The notes below the pieces were generated by a model that saw only the letters and a program-made list of their open reading frames with translations, was not told the origin of the DNA and ran no database searches. The position numbers were made by a program, and so were the translations under genes. From Angiostrongylus vasorum (lineage: Eukaryota; Nematoda; Chromadorea; Rhabditida; Metastrongylidae): a stretch of DNA of 64,000 bases. Position 1 is the stretch's first letter. Every line of letters starts with the position of its first letter. Below, one piece after another: positions 45,363 through 59,100 of the stretch. The stretch lies in contig JADANN010000108.1 of the NCBI GenBank assembly GCA_018806985.1, forward strand, positions 3,348,001-3,412,000, written 5' to 3'.

Positions 45363-46153
45363 ATGTTCATCAGAAGTGTGAGTTTTTCTTTCTAATCGTT
45401 TTACTTTGGTTTTCTAGAAGAAATATCTCACATTCAGATCATCGCCATTCTCTGCATCGCAATGCTTTTCGGCGTCATGGTCAGTGAAGCAGCAGCTTCT
45501 TGCGTTGATATTCTAGGTGATCTATTTTATACTCTTAAGTAGTAATACGATGTTCTTAGTGTTTAATCAGGGCATATTCTTTTTACCTTTCCCTAAAATA
45601 TTTCGTGGAAGGAAGCGGGAAGCGCACTGACAGAGATGCCCCTTGTCAATCAAACCTCCCAACAGTTTGAGGTGGGAGATTTTCTACCAATCGCCAGCCC
45701 CACGAAAAGTTAAGGACCTTCATGGATGATAGATGTGATGTGAGGAATAGAACAGAATGGAAGATATGCTGGGATCCATACAGTATCCGATGTCCGGTCA
45801 TATAATAGGCAAAAAAAATGTGGAAAGAAATCCTTTCTTGTTCGCCATTGGCATAAGTTGGCCTACTTTCTAACTGATGTTGCCTTTCCGCCACAATACG
45901 AGAATGAGTGGTGACGTCGTACACAGTGAACAACGAGCGCCTACATTCTTCTCGTCACATCACACTTTCATTAATCCACCGATTTGGCTCTGCTAAATCG
46001 CTTAATCCATGGGCTTTGAATTACTCTCCTGGCTTTCGAACCTATTGTTTTCTTTGTTTAGGTGTGCACTGCGAGGTGTTCCGCCCGTTCTGCTTTGATG
46101 AGAAGTATGCCGACATAGCGGCGAAGTGTGCTTCTACTTGCAAACTTTGCTAA
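45363..46153 (+). CDS. Secreted single-domain ShKT (SXC) peptide
   Basis: Exons 45363-45375, 45418-45516 and 46062-46153 sum to 204 bases, giving 67 residues. An N-terminal hydrophobic stretch (IIAILCIAMLFGVM) acts as a signal peptide and would be cleaved near an Ala-rich site. The rest is a single ShKT domain of about 36 residues with six cysteines in the family spacing: one before an Asp, two around a Phe-rich loop, and a C-terminal CxxxCxxC end. ShKT domains occur widely in nematode secreted proteins, including surface-coat and excretory proteins, and in some cnidarian potassium-channel blockers; the fold alone does not make this a toxin, and I see no clear Lys-Tyr channel-blocking pair. 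The first exon codes for only four full codons and the first intron is 42 bases. The second intron of 545 bases carries a family D tail. Confidence 0.85.
45625..45820 (+). repeat. Family D SINE tail fragment
   Basis: Within the second intron of the ShKT gene. Contains GGACCTTCATGGATGATAGA, AACAGAATGGAAGATATGC and GGGATCCATACAGTATCC, ending GTCATATAATAGGC. Confidence 0.55.
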
Positions 46154-46314
46154 GCGTCATCCGAACCTACCTGGGAAATCATGTTTGTGTTTATCTGCCA
46201 TAGTACACTAGAAACACCGTGTCGTGTGTGGTAGCTTCTTTACGCAAATTTGGTTCGAGCTGGTCACTCGGGTCGAAATTGCAGTTTTGTCCAAGTCGCT
46301 TTGTCTTATTTTTT

Positions 46315-46320
46315 AATAAA
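46315..46320 (+). promoter_or_regulatory. Polyadenylation signal, ShKT gene
   Basis: AATAAA about 160 bases after the stop codon. Confidence 0.55.
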
Positions 46321-46429
46321 AGCTGTCACATTTTGTTATCTAACGAGATGCATGTTGAGGCGAAGATAGGATATTTTGGAGGTCTAGCGTTTTGCTGATA
46401 CTAACAAAACTCGTTCCTCCCAACGGTCT

Positions 46430-46810
46430 ACCGCCTTATCATGGCTGGGAGGTGTTATTGGGTGTCGGGCTGCGATGTACGGCCGGGGGATTCATCCCTC
46501 TTGCATGTTCTCCCAAGGTGAGAAGGAGTCTGGCGTTTCCATCAGGAAGCCTGGCTAAGAGTAAAACAATACCAGGATCCACCAAAGTCCTGATATGTCC
46601 TGATATTAAAGTCATATGGTGGTCAATCTCCCTCTGATCCACAATAGCGGCGACAGCCTGTGGTGGTGACGGCCTGGGGTAGACTTTGGCCAGGATACCT
46701 CGGGATTCCAGGGAACGACAATGCCTGAACCAGCAAATCTTCGAAAAATGGAGGTTGTGCTGGTGCCCGCACAACCATTGAGGATGGGCCATTCAAGTAT
46801 CAAGTATCAA
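46430..46810 (+). repeat. Family C dispersed repeat, copy 8
   Basis: A full-length copy ending AAGTATCAAGTATCAATAAAA, with an internal tandem duplication of TCCTGATAT near 46590. Confidence 0.8.
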
Positions 46811-47189
46811 TAAAACTCGTTAATGTTATTAGATTAGTGACTATAACGTTTCGAAGTTTGCAAGAACATGTTTCTGTGAGTGGTCATATGGGAAGCCCTT
46901 GTGTTGCTATTAAGTATGGAACATATAATAGCCGCTCTCGGACCGCACTTCGCTCAACGTGTGTCGTGCCAGTTCAATGCAAAAAACTGGAAAAAGAACT
47001 CTGAGTGATGGAATAAGCATTTGGCAAAAAAAAGTGGGTCATACATAAACACTATGATCGCTCAATAATTGACTAAATTGTATCTGTAATCACAATTTCT
47101 CCATATTTATGGTGATATTTGACATTGGAGGTGTTCAATAGCCTCATCTTGGCGCCACAAAAACCAGGATAGTGGAACTCAACCGTGGT

Positions 47190-47760
47190 GGAACGGACCT
47201 TGACACAACATGAATGAAAAGATATAGCTACCGTGGTGGAATGAACTTTGACACAGCAGGAATGAAAAGATATAGCTACCGTGGTGGAATGAACCATGAC
47301 ACAGTAGGAATGAAAAGATATAGCTACCGTGGTGGAATGAACTTTGACACAGCAGGAATGAAAATATATAGCTATCGTGGTGGAATGAACCATGACACAG
47401 TAGGAATGAAAAGATATAGCTACCGTGGTGGAATGAACCATGACACAGTAGGAATGAAAAGATATAGCTACCGTGGTGGAATGAACTTTGACACAGCAGG
47501 AATGAAAATATATAGCTATCGTGGTGGAATGAACCATGACACAGTAGGAATGAAAAGATATAGCTACCGTGGTGGAATGAACTTTGACATAGCAGGAATG
47601 AAAAGATATAGCTACCGTGGTGGAATGAACCATGACACAGTAGGAATGAAAAGATATAGCTACCGTGGTGGAATGAAATTTGACACAACAGGAATGGAAA
47701 GGTATAGCCACCGTGGTGGAATGAACTTTGACACAGCAGGAATGAAAAGATACAACTACG
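47190..47760 (+). repeat. 48-bp minisatellite, about 11-12 units
   Basis: Each unit is 48 bases, built on AATGAAAAGATATAGCTACC and GTGGTGGAATGAAC, and exists in two main types that differ at TTTGACACAGCA versus CATGACACAGTA. The types alternate in an irregular higher-order order. Because 48 is a multiple of three and every unit lacks stops, the plus frame (47214-47891, repeating MKRYSYRGGMNFDTAG) and two minus frames are all open. No gene context supports translation. Confidence 0.92.
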
Positions 47761-48716
47761 AAATAGTGCGGACGGTAGGGACTATGGGCAGTCGTCAATC
47801 CATGGGCCTTAGTATCGTGGAGGGCGCTCTCACGGAACCGTCGTTGTGGCTGCGGTCTCCATTTTCTTCTCATTTGTCTGAATACGTTTAATAGAACACT
47901 TTGAAGATGGAAGGAGTAAAACCGTAAACTTCATAGAACCAATAAATCTCTCGTTGCGTTGTTGCTTCAAGTTGTGTGGGACATTTGAGACAACGTCTTA
48001 AATTCATGATCAACTGCAATCTATTCATAGAATGGTTGACAACTACCGTAGGCTATAAAGTCAGTACGATACATAGATGACTTTTTTCAGCAAATTATCA
48101 TGAGGCTAGTAGAGTAGTTCTAAGAAAACAAGTAGATTGCAAAGCATTTCTGGATTTGATACCTCAACCAGAGAATGTAATTTTATTTTATCTTCTTACG
48201 AAAGTAGGACTTGAATAGTGCGGACGAAGAACTTCACAATATCTGGCACCATCAGCACATACCACCACATGCTTCGCTTTTCTTTCAATAGATGTTGAGA
48301 CGGTTTTTCCGTCTCGATATCATGGAATGCAGTGGAAAATCTAGGACGAGCACCAGCTGAGTCCAGCAAGGATACTTCAGACACTTAGCCATCCACTTTT
48401 TGTCTATGGAATACAATCAGTTGATTTATTTCATTTTCATATCTTCGCCTTGACAACACCATGAACGAAGGTGAGCCATGTGTGTAAGCTTGGTGTGAGT
48501 GGATTTAGTAGCACTGCGTGCAATTAGACCTTACAAAATCCGTGTTCTTCTAAGCAGTAATGTGGATATTCATACGCCTTCTCTTTACCGTTACACGGTT
48601 ATTCTCTTTTAACCACATGATCGTGGCTCTATCATAAAAAACCCTTCATTAGATATAGAAATAAAGATATATGGAAAATCGGTCTATTGAATTGTTAAAA
48701 CCTCTTATATTTGCAA

Positions 48717-49065
48717 TCAGGGGACGGATAGCACAGTAGTAGTGATGTCCATCATGAGCATGGCGCTAGTTCGATTCCGGTTCGGCCTACTTAGCCTCTC
48801 ATCCCTCCGGGCTCGGGAAATTGGTACCGCACTTGTCTGGGGAAAAAAATCACTTTCTGCAATCTCAGGAATCCATGAAGAATTGCTCAACCAGCATTCA
48901 ACGACATTCGAGATGAAATGAAAATAGTCAAGCAGCAACCGAAACCACACGTAAAAAAAACTTGGAGGACCTTCTTGGACGATGAACGCGAGGAAACGAG
49001 TTGGATGTGAGAAGTGCTGGGATCCTCACAGTAGACGTGAAGACGGATCAAATAAAAAGGAATAT
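48717..49065 (+). repeat. Family D SINE, full-length copy 2
   Basis: Head GGACGGATAGCACAGTAGTA, B-box like GCTAGTTCGATTCCGG, body TGTCTGGGGAAAAAAATC, tail GGATCCTCACAGTAGACGTG..GGATCAAATAAAAAGG. Confidence 0.75.
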
Positions 49066-49489
49066 TTATAACCCGTCAGCAGAAACCAACGTGGTGCTTA
49101 CCTGGTTATTAAACATGTATTAAAAGCCCACATGTGAGTTTTGAATGTGCAGAGATGAATGAATTTGGTGCAAGAACATCTCAACTCTGTCTTCCTGGTT
49201 TTTTAATCCTACGGATAGGGTTTTTGCCATGGAGTCAATCGTGCAGATTGTGACCACGTATATTCTTATAAAAAGGACGAATATTCAGGATAAGTCAACG
49301 ACATCTCAGAAAACTAATTTTCAAATCCATTCCTTCAAGAACTACTAGCAACACTATATCCAGTATGCTTTCTCTACATTTCGCTAGTAGCCATCCCACG
49401 AGCAATTTCATTTCCAATGTCGAACTGCGTTACTGTGAATGATGCTACTTTTCACTTTTTGCTTTCTGAGATGAGAGACATGCAGAACG

Positions 49490-49612
49490 AAAACCCTCAT
49501 GGTGTGGTGGTGAACGCGTCAGCCCCCTTGAAAGGGTAATAGCGCGTTCGTTCCCGAATACAGACATCTGCGGTCTGGAGTTTTGCAATTATCTCAACAT
49601 CGATGTGGTTTT
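49490..49612 (+). repeat. Family B SINE, copy 12 (partial)
   Basis: Head CCTCATGGTGTGGTGGTGAAC, then GCGTTCGTTCCCGAATACAG; stops soon after CAACATCGATGTGG. Confidence 0.7.
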
Positions 49613-49924
49613 TGCTTTCTGTTTCGTGTGCTCTATAAAACCATCTTAGACCATCTGTGTATGTTCCGAGGAGTTTTGTTGTCTATTCCTACTTCACAAA
49701 TGTCACCATTTTTATTACCACTCGCTTATAACCAACCCTATGTGGAAAGCGTGGTGATTAGAGCATGGATACACTATGCATAGTCGATGCATAGTCAATG
49801 ATTTAACACCGCCTACGTCAACCAAGTCCATCATCACGTCTGCGTCATCAGAACTGGTGCCAGAGACGTCTGAAAAATATTTCATCCCATCCGCAAACAC
49901 CAGCGATTACCTGTGTTGAGGGGG

Positions 49925-50145
49925 TTTGAAACGGAGGAGGAAAAGTAGAACAGTTCCAGGTCCACAGAGAGAATTGCCAAGGCCAGAACTCCATGATTCA
50001 ATAAGGCAAACAAAATCCTCAAGTAGATTCGAACCAACAAGTAAATCCAAACACTTTTGAAAGAGACCTATACACCGTAGTAGGTGTAGGATGCTCGTAT
50101 CAGCATAAAAATGTGAAGACCGGTCATAGCAAAGAAAATAGAGGA
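49925..50145 (+). repeat. Family D-like SINE tail (diverged)
   Basis: Contains CCACAGAGAGAATTGCCAAG and a tail with TATCAGCATAAAAATGTGAAGACCGG. It ends about 20 bases before the stop codon side of the TauE-family gene. Confidence 0.4.
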
Positions 50146-50168
50146 TACCAAAAAAATTCTTCTAACAG

Positions 50169-53100
50169 TTACATTCCGTCGAAGAAATCGGATTTATTGC
50201 CGCTCCACATGGCAAGGTCTTGCTCCACTTTAGCTCGAGGGTGATATGATTGTGCAAACCCAGGCTAGTTGATATATTGGATCAATATGAAAATTGAAAG
50301 CAAGCACTAACCTTATTCATCTCTATCAGTTTTTGTCCCATTCGACTGATTATCGAGAAGAACCCAAATCCAGTAACAACAATCACGATTCCGATAGCCA
50401 CTGAAATATTTTAGTGGACATTTTCGCTCGACTAGCGTCTGTTTTTAATGTGAAACCTTACATCCAACCTACTTCTGGTGTGCTAGCCCTATGTAGACTA
50501 ACACTTTTGTTTTGATGGAATGAATTTCTCTGCAGCTCTTTCCAGTCTGTGGAAAATACGCCATAATTTTTGCCAACCCATTTTTTTAAAAATTTCTTAA
50601 AATAAACGTGTTACAGGACGCGTGTAGCGCAGTGGCAGTGGTATTCTGCTAAACAAGGGGGTTATGGGGTACGCAAGGGTTCGACCCTTGGCTCCAGGCT
50701 CACCAAGCGTTGGATCCCTGCCGGGTCAGCAAACTGGTACCAGACCTGCCTGGGAGGATAGCGGCACTTACTCGCTACATCAGTAGGCCACCACTAATCA
50801 GTGTATAGTGTATGTATCAAATAATAACTGTGGCTAATGAAATCGAACGCATGGTGCATTCCTTAGAGATTAATCAACACCAAGAGCTCTATCTTTTGTC
50901 TTTTATTAATGCGTTTCGCTGAAGATACACTTTCTTCCTAAAGTACCATGGCGAGAAATATCAAGTCAAAAAATAGTAAAGCTGTCAGCTGAAATTCCAC
51001 CTACGCAGGCCGAATAATATTAACCAGATGAAACATTGATGTTTCCGCTTTAGTAATCGTTGATCATGAAGTTGGTGGCCCTACAAGAAGCAAAAGAAAA
51101 AAAAAGCCGACAGGTGCAAACTAAACGATGGGAGCCTTGTCATACGCAGACAGGAGGTCCCGCTGGGAAATGTCAATGGCGTTTCACAGATTATGTAAGG
51201 CATGAGACTCGAAAGCGCCACCATGCTCAAATTAAATCACTACCATAGATGAGTACTGTGGAGCAACCAAGAAGAAGTCATGTGCTGGAGTTCGCACAAT
51301 TCGTCGAGACGGTCATTCCAAGTATCCAATTAATGACAATGAAGGTTTTTTCTGCACAGGTTCTCCACGCGATAGATAAATGCCGCATCTACATGCCATA
51401 GAGACAAATTTCCTTTCCATGCTTCTCCATCTATTTTAGCGCTATGAGTCCAAACTTTGCCCATCCATTTAGTCATTACTGTTTATACTTTTTATTCCTT
51501 TACTTTTTCTCTATCTGTTGCAATTAGAAAGAACCATACTTGTTGCAGATAAATGCCTTCTAATCAAAACTTCCTAAATAAAGAGCCGGTTTGGTTAGCA
51601 AGAAGCCAATTACAGAAATGGTCTCCAATACGTAGATGAACGTTGCAAGAACCTAAACACTAGCGCATTTTTCAAAGCCCGGGATAAATTTACAAATGAA
51701 TTTAATTCCAGCTGAGTTCGTTCTCGCTTAAAGAAAGTCTCGAAAAAAGTTAGCTAGCGACCTGAAGCGACTTACCTGTCGATGAAAATGAGATCCCAAA
51801 AAACTACCAAACGGAGCCAACGTCACTCCAACCGGTATGGAAACCTTCAGATAGTCTAATGCCAGCTTTGACACATCCCCCTTCCAAATAAGACGGTAGT
51901 ACGCTCCAACCAATGAATTAAGTCCTAAAGAGCGGAAAACATTAAGATGTAGAAGGAGCTAAGGCGACAACGAAGAAGAGAGAAGTCTCACCCATAAGCA
52001 CAATTGTCGTAGGAGTGGCAGTTTTTTCACTGACTCGAAATAACAATGTGACAATGGAAAAAATGCAAATATCAACACCAGAACCAGCGAACGCTGTGAA
52101 AATTCCTGAAGAGGAAATTGAATTAACGTCAGATCTATTTGTATCATGGCAAAAGCTCGTGGTCCACCAGGCCGAAATTTCCCATAGGGAGTCTCGGCCT
52201 CCATTCTGTTCAACCGTTGTTTGCTAACTAAATAAGTGAAATTGACGTTACAAGCGTAGTTTTGCAGTGGATGGAATGTCCGTCCGATACGTTCTCAATC
52301 GCTTTAACTCTTGCGTAATAATAGCTACAAGGTCGAGTTTCCGAATATTTGGATATACGATGACCTTGAAAAGTAGAAGTGAAACTCATTTGTAAGAGAC
52401 ATGTACGTTGTATTCGCAAACTCATCCAACAGCCTATTACGCCGCTATATCCCACAATGTAAGAGAGTAAACTATCAACCGAATACAACTACAGTGATGC
52501 TAAGATATTTGCAATACTCTGGACCGCAGGTGTCTGCTGTGGAGAACGAACGCGCTGTTACCCTTTCCGGTGCTAACGCCTTCACCATCACACACCATGC
52601 AGGTCCTTCGTTTCGCCTGTCTTTCAGCTAGTTCTATCGATCACTGCCAAAAGCAATCACCCGTTAATAGGACTGATCTTGGGAGTCCAAATCAGCACTG
52701 AACCCAGTTAAGCTGAGGCTGTAATTGAAATCACAATAATAATAACACATAATAGCGCGTTCGTTCACCACCGCAGACACCTGTGTTCCGGAGTTTTGCG
52801 AATATCTCAGCATCATTGTGGTTGTATTTCGCATGACACCCTGCCGCGAAAAAATTATAGTAGGCGGCAAATAAAAGTTAACATTATGATTTCAACCGAA
52901 TGTAGAAAGTTGTGCTTAAATTCTTTGGTTCTACCTCCCATGAAACCAGTGCCAACCAAAACTATGGCTTTCCAAAGTTTGAAGTCGATGATCGTCTTGT
53001 AAGTCGTTCTTTTCTTTTGGGAGTTCAAAATGAATAGTGCTATGGCGAACGACGTCCATATGGAGACAAATAGCATTTTCTTCAGTGCAGCGTCGAGTAA

Positions 53101-56100
53101 CGGATCGAACTATAAAACTCTTGAACTGCTTTTAAGAGGACATGAATGAAGAAACGAGAAACAATCTAAGTTTTGGCAGGCCTACTATTTCAAATCCAAA
53201 AACTAATCCTGGGATCGAACCGATCGTTCCGAACAGCACAGCTCTTTGTTCAATCTGCACCTGCATAAACACGATGACGAATAAAGCGCACATCATTCCT
53301 GAACAATGTTGGTCTCACATTCAGCGATGAACAATCGATTTCGCTCTAGGGCTCGATATTGTAGATATTGGACTATATTTTATGGATTTGCTCAAACTAG
53401 TTGCAGAAAGCTCTACATGTATATCAAGTCCGTTTAGTGGCTAGACCTGTGAAAAAAATCTTTGCTTTGTGATAGGGCTTTATAGGCCGAAGAGCCCAAT
53501 GTTCATCAGACTTTGTTTGGACTTTGAAATCGAGTTAGTTTAGATATCGAAGTATAGGTTTCATAGAACTTTCCAAGAACCAAGCAATTTTTGCAGTCAA
53601 CAACCACGTTAACAAATATTGTTAGATGTGTTCTAAAACGCGACTAAACATGTGACTAAAACTTCCATGAATAACCCGTTAGCTAGTGGTTTGATGTGAC
53701 CTGCTGACAGAAGGAAACCTCTAAGATTCTATAAGAGCTAAAGTGTCTGTTATGTAGAAGGTTATTTTATTCGTGGGCTCTCGACTCGAATCATTGTGGG
53801 CCTGAAGATGGCGAAGGCGCCGAAACGCTAGCTACAATAAAGACTTGGTAACAACTTCGTTTAAGCCCATAAAAACGAAAAATGTCAACACTACAATGAT
53901 GCTGAGATATTTCCAAAACTCCTAACCTTAGTTGTCTGTGGTAGGGATCGAACTCGCTATTACTCTTTCCTGGGAATAACGCTTTCACCATCACATCATG
54001 CTGGTCCTTAGTTTCGCCTTTCTCTCGGCTAGTTCTATCTAAAGGTGTCATCAACAATCACCCATCAACCGGAATGATCTGGGGAGCACAAACCAGAATT
54101 GAGCCCTGTTAAGCTGAGGCTGTAGTTGAAATCACAACATCAACTTTTTTACCTACTGCCTACCACAATTTTTCACGACACGGTATTATGTGAAATACAA
54201 CCATAATGATGCTTAGATATTTGCAAAACTGCAGACCGCATTTGAAGAACGGAAAGATAAAACGGCCGAGAGAAAGGCGGAACGAAGGACCCGCATGGTG
54301 TGGTGGTGAACGCGTCAGCCCCAGGAAAGGGTAGTAGGGAGTTCGATCCCCATCGCAGACTCATGCGGGGAGACTTTTGCATTATCTCAGCATCACTTGA
54401 GTTATATTTCACAGTATACCCTGCCATGAAAAGGAATAGGCAGTAAATAAAAAAAAGTGACTACAACGTCGAAACTTTTTAAATTCGGTTTCCAATGAAG
54501 GTGAGGAATGCTTGAATCAGAGTAGAATCAACGTGGATCAGCTGTGGCTTATTAAATATAATGCATATAGGGTTATACGCTCCTCGTTACCAATCTTTTC
54601 GCAGAAATATTTGATTTCTAGATTTCTTATCACGGACTTGTTAATTTAGAGTGTGTTAAATGCTTACACGATCACAGTCGACTTCACGGAGGCAAAACTC
54701 GTCTGCGATTTAAACACGGCGATGATGGTCTTAAGGCTAACAAGCAATAAATTTTTTGAAAGCTAGAGGATATGTGGGGATTAGCAGTTTCCCAAAATAA
54801 TAGAGGAGGGGTTTGCTTTATCCATAAGGATAAGGTTCTCTGGCTTGATCAATCGGGATGTATAATGCATTCGACTTCGTCAAACACGACAAGCATCCTT
54901 AGAGGTGACGTGCTTATCTGGTCTAAACATTGACGCGCGATAGCTTACTTATGTATCGAATCGGCGTTGCTATCCTGCACTCCTATCCTCCCAGACAGGT
55001 CTGGTACCAATTTCCCGATCTCGGAGGGATGGAAGACTTGGTGAGCCTGGGGCGTGGGATCGATCCCATGTGTATTGCAGGACTCTTCTAACCACTGTGT
55101 AACACGCACCCTTAGAGACGTAATGTTGCTGATATTTGATGTATTTTATTAAGGTTCGCTATCGAGACATTCCTGTCAGCTAGATTATGTATGCTGATAA
55201 TTATCCTTCTATAACAACAGAAGTAGTACACTACATGGTTAGATGAACGATGCATCTTTACATCGATAGTGGGCATGGGTGCGCCTTGGCTGAGCACTTA
55301 TTGAAGAGAAGAACGCATCTTATTACAGAGCAGTGGGATAGGAGAGGCGTTTCTGAACGTACTAGACAGGTTGGCACTAGATACAACCTTTGTGGGTAAC
55401 ATTACTTTGATACTTGGATACTTCGATGGCCCGTCTTCACTGTTGGTGCAGGCTCCAGCATAATTTTCATTATTTCGGAGTTTTGCTGGTTTAGCCACTG
55501 TGGTTTGTTGGAGTCTCGAGGTCAGCCTGGTCCAAGTCTGCCCCATGCCGTCACCACCACAGGCTGTCGCCGCTCTTGTGGATCAGAGGGAGATTTGCCA
55601 CCACACGACTGGTTTGATACCAGGACGGTGGTGGATCCTGGTATTGGTTTACTCTTAGCTGGGTTTCCTCATAGAAATGCCGGACTCCTGTTCAGCTTGA
55701 GAGATCCACTAGAGGGATGAATCTCTATTCTGCATCCAGGAACACCTCCCAGCCACGCGGTAAAGTCACCAGCCCGACCTTCTACGTGAAGCTTACTTAT
55801 TGTGAGCAAGAAGTTCAAGTTGTTATTGTTGCTATTAGTCATTATCGTTAAGTTGTATGTAAAATATATATTATTCATATCAATAAGTTGTGCTTTGTAG
55901 ATTGCAAAATAAATGTAGAATGAAAAGTTGATCAGATTTGATGACTGTTTCTAAACACAGATACATTGATGGATGCACGCGTTATCAACACCGGGCACTC
56001 CGAAGAAGTCTTTTTACTGGTCTTCTCATTATGTTGGCGCGTGTGGCGCAGTGGTTGGAGGCGCCGCTCTGACACACACGTGGAATCGATCCACGCGCCC

Positions 56101-59100
56101 ATGGCTCACCATGCCTTCCATCGTTCCCGCGTCGGCAAATTGGTACCAGACTTGTCTGGGAGGATAGCAGCACTGGCTCGATACATCGGTAGGCCACCGT
56201 GAGTCATTGTAAAGGCCGGATATGCATTCATTCACCTCCAACGATACTTAATGAAGTCGAATGCATGGCGCATCCTTCAGGGGATTGACCAACGCCAAGA
56301 GCTTCATCCTTTTTTTAATTAAGAGAGAATCCAACTGACTGCTTAACTTCACAGATAATCGATCTTCAGCATCTGCAACATTAGCTAGACTACGAGTGGG
56401 AAAGCGTTTTCGTGTAAGAAGAATAGACTTTTTCACCAATGATGGATGGAAGAGCTACATATTCATTAATTTCATGGCCATAATTTCACTACTGTGGCCA
56501 TTTTTCCAGAAACTAAGATTTTTTTACTGGATGATTTCAAGTCCATCCCTTAGGGATTGATCAACGCCGAGAGCTTTATCCTTTTTATTTATTATCTCAC
56601 TATCTTATCATAGTGTGAAGCCATCTCTAAATATCGAACTTCAGTGTTCATGCGAAGCATTTCTGCTCCTCTACACGAGAACACTCTCCATACAGCAAAC
56701 TGTCTTCATTAGCGATAGACCCCCTCCAAGAAATGAACTCGTCCGAAAAGAAAAAAAAGGTTTTCCGTAAATAAATAGGTGTAGAATAAAGCTCTTCACA
56801 AGTCACGTTTTTCGTAAGTTTGTTTTTATGTTTGTTCTACAAAGAATTGATAGAATGAAAAGACTTGTTATGAAGACCTCTGTGAACCACTGAAGGAGTG
56901 TTCACCCAGTTCAGTACTAACGGTCCGATAAATGATAACAATAATAATGATAATAATAGGTACCATTTCGACAGCGCAACTCTATTAAACGTTGCCTTAC
57001 TTTGGGCAGGTTACTGGTGTGTAGCTTTTTTTTGTAATGAACCAGGTCATTATGTCAAGGTCGAAGTATGACTATGCATGACTGAGACTTTCCTAGAAAA
57101 CTCAACAGCTAAAATGCACTCACAGATGCTTTGTAAGGCACCTACGCATTTCACGGGCACGATACTCACCTACTGACTGCATAAGAAGTGAAAAATCCCT
57201 GGCAGTGATAGGATCGATGTGTAGGCCGAGTGTCATGAATGGAAACGCCACTGCACCTCCTCCTTCAGATGTCATTCCTAGAAAAGCATGTTTTTGATGC
57301 GATAGATGGAACTATTCTATGCACCATCACTGAAAACTATCGAGGATTTAATCCTCAAAATAACAAAGCGATGGGTCGAAGTTTTCTGCGAGAACACTCT
57401 TGCTCAATTCTCAATCTCAGTTTTTGCACCATGAAGTCGTTTAGCCCATCTGTTACACAGAAAACAGTGTTTTCGTTCACTTTCCACACCTGCAACGATA
57501 GCTCCCAGAACCATGATCAACGGCATGTGCCAGTGTGTTCTGAACAGTGTCAGCCAACCGTGTCGGATCGCCGTCAGCCACCACAACGTCTAGAAGCACT
57601 GACATGTAGACGGTCATTTCACCATGACTAGTTATCACAGGTGTACAGGTGTTATTAGTCTTGAATTCGCATTACGAATTAAAGGCAGTTTTTTTTTCGC
57701 TGAACAAGCTGTTTTCATTGAAGTGCTCCCATTACAGCAGGAGTTATGGAGAACAAGACAAAAAGCAGTGTCGCTATTCAAACTGAGTATAAGTGAAGTG
57801 GCTAACAAGAAATACAAGCATCAGCACGAGTTTTGAAGCCCTATTCTATTGGCATTCAACGCTATCGTGACGTCGCACCTCATGCACAGCTCCGAGGTAT
57901 CAGCGTTTACACAATTCTTGCTTGATTTGAGAAGACAGTACACTATTTAGAAAACGAAACGCAGAGCTTCCGGAGTCTCACGTATCTCGTTAGATCATTG
58001 GACAGCAACGCCAGAAATCTGGTTTTGTTTATCAAAATGGACGCTCTTTATAAGTAGAAGGTAGAAATATCAAAAATTCTTACCTGCATGATAACTACTG
58101 GGAAGAGAAATGCGATGTACTTGCGATATTGTATCATAAAGCGTTGCATATAGTCAGCATCATCAGGAATATGTTGTTTTGCTGAGTCGTCCAAGTGCTG
58201 TCCTATAGTTTTGAGAATGTTCTAGTGCTAGAGCTCTACGCCTATGTCTTGTGGATGACTCAGTGAACCTTTCTTTCATATTAGAGTACGGTAAGTTTAT
58301 TTATGAAATCCTTTTTGATATGTAAGGAAGCAGCAAGACTATAAAATAACAAAGATGACGCTGAAAATGGAGTTTTTTCAGACTTGTGATAAAGATTTTG
58401 GTTCGGTATAACTACTGATAAAAGGGTAATGCTCTCAGCGTTGAACAAATCCTGAGGGATGCGCTATGCATTCGACTTCATTAAGCATTGTTTGAGGTGA
58501 TTGAATGCATATCTGGCCTTTACAATGAATCGAGGTGGCCTACCTATGTATCGAACCAGTGATGCTATCCTCCCAGACAAGTTTGGTAGCAATTTGCCGA
58601 CCCCCGAAGGGATGGAAGGCTTAGTGGGCCATGGGCGCGGGGATCGGTCCTATGTGTGTACCGCAGGGCGCCTCCGACCACTGCGCCTCACACGCCTCTT
58701 ACGCTACATGGGCTTCACTGATTACTGAGAGTAGAAGAATGGAGCCAAATAACCTGTCGTCGATATTAGGGTCAGTGATCCTTGCTAGCAGTAATTTCAA
58801 TACCAACTTTAATTGAGCTTCGGTATGGCTAATTGATGTGGTTTTATTATTAAGTTAGAACGAAATTGTTGCAAATCTCTATTGTGGTTAACCTTTCGGC
58901 GATTTCGCCTTCCTCAGAGCTTGGAGTTCTTGCTCAGAGCTTTTTGAGTTATTAAGCTTTACAGAAATTGGCAGCTAACGGCTTAACCTTATAACCTTGT
59001 GTGTAGTGGAGTGTCATGGCAATGTGAAAACTCAATAGAACACATTTCGGTCACTAAAGCTTCAGCTTCTTGAAATGTCTTCATATACATGAAGAGGCAA

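Noticed and set aside
47190..47760. CRISPR-like array
   Set aside because: The 48-bp units are contiguous with no unique spacers, and the genome is eukaryotic.
47073..47873. 266-codon and 169-codon minus-strand frames over the minisatellite
   Set aside because: The repeat length divisible by three keeps all stop-free frames open; no start context or splice sites support a gene.
50618..50720. Possible tRNA gene at the head of a family A copy
   Set aside because: A-box and B-box are present, but no acceptor-stem pairing or full cloverleaf could be formed, and the sequence continues into the SINE body.
57530..57640. Alternative minus-strand frame through the fourth TauE exon (MTVYMSVLLDVVVADGDP)
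   Set aside because: Looks coding at first, but the other frame joins both neighbouring exons in phase and gives the family GAIVAGMTSEGGG motif.
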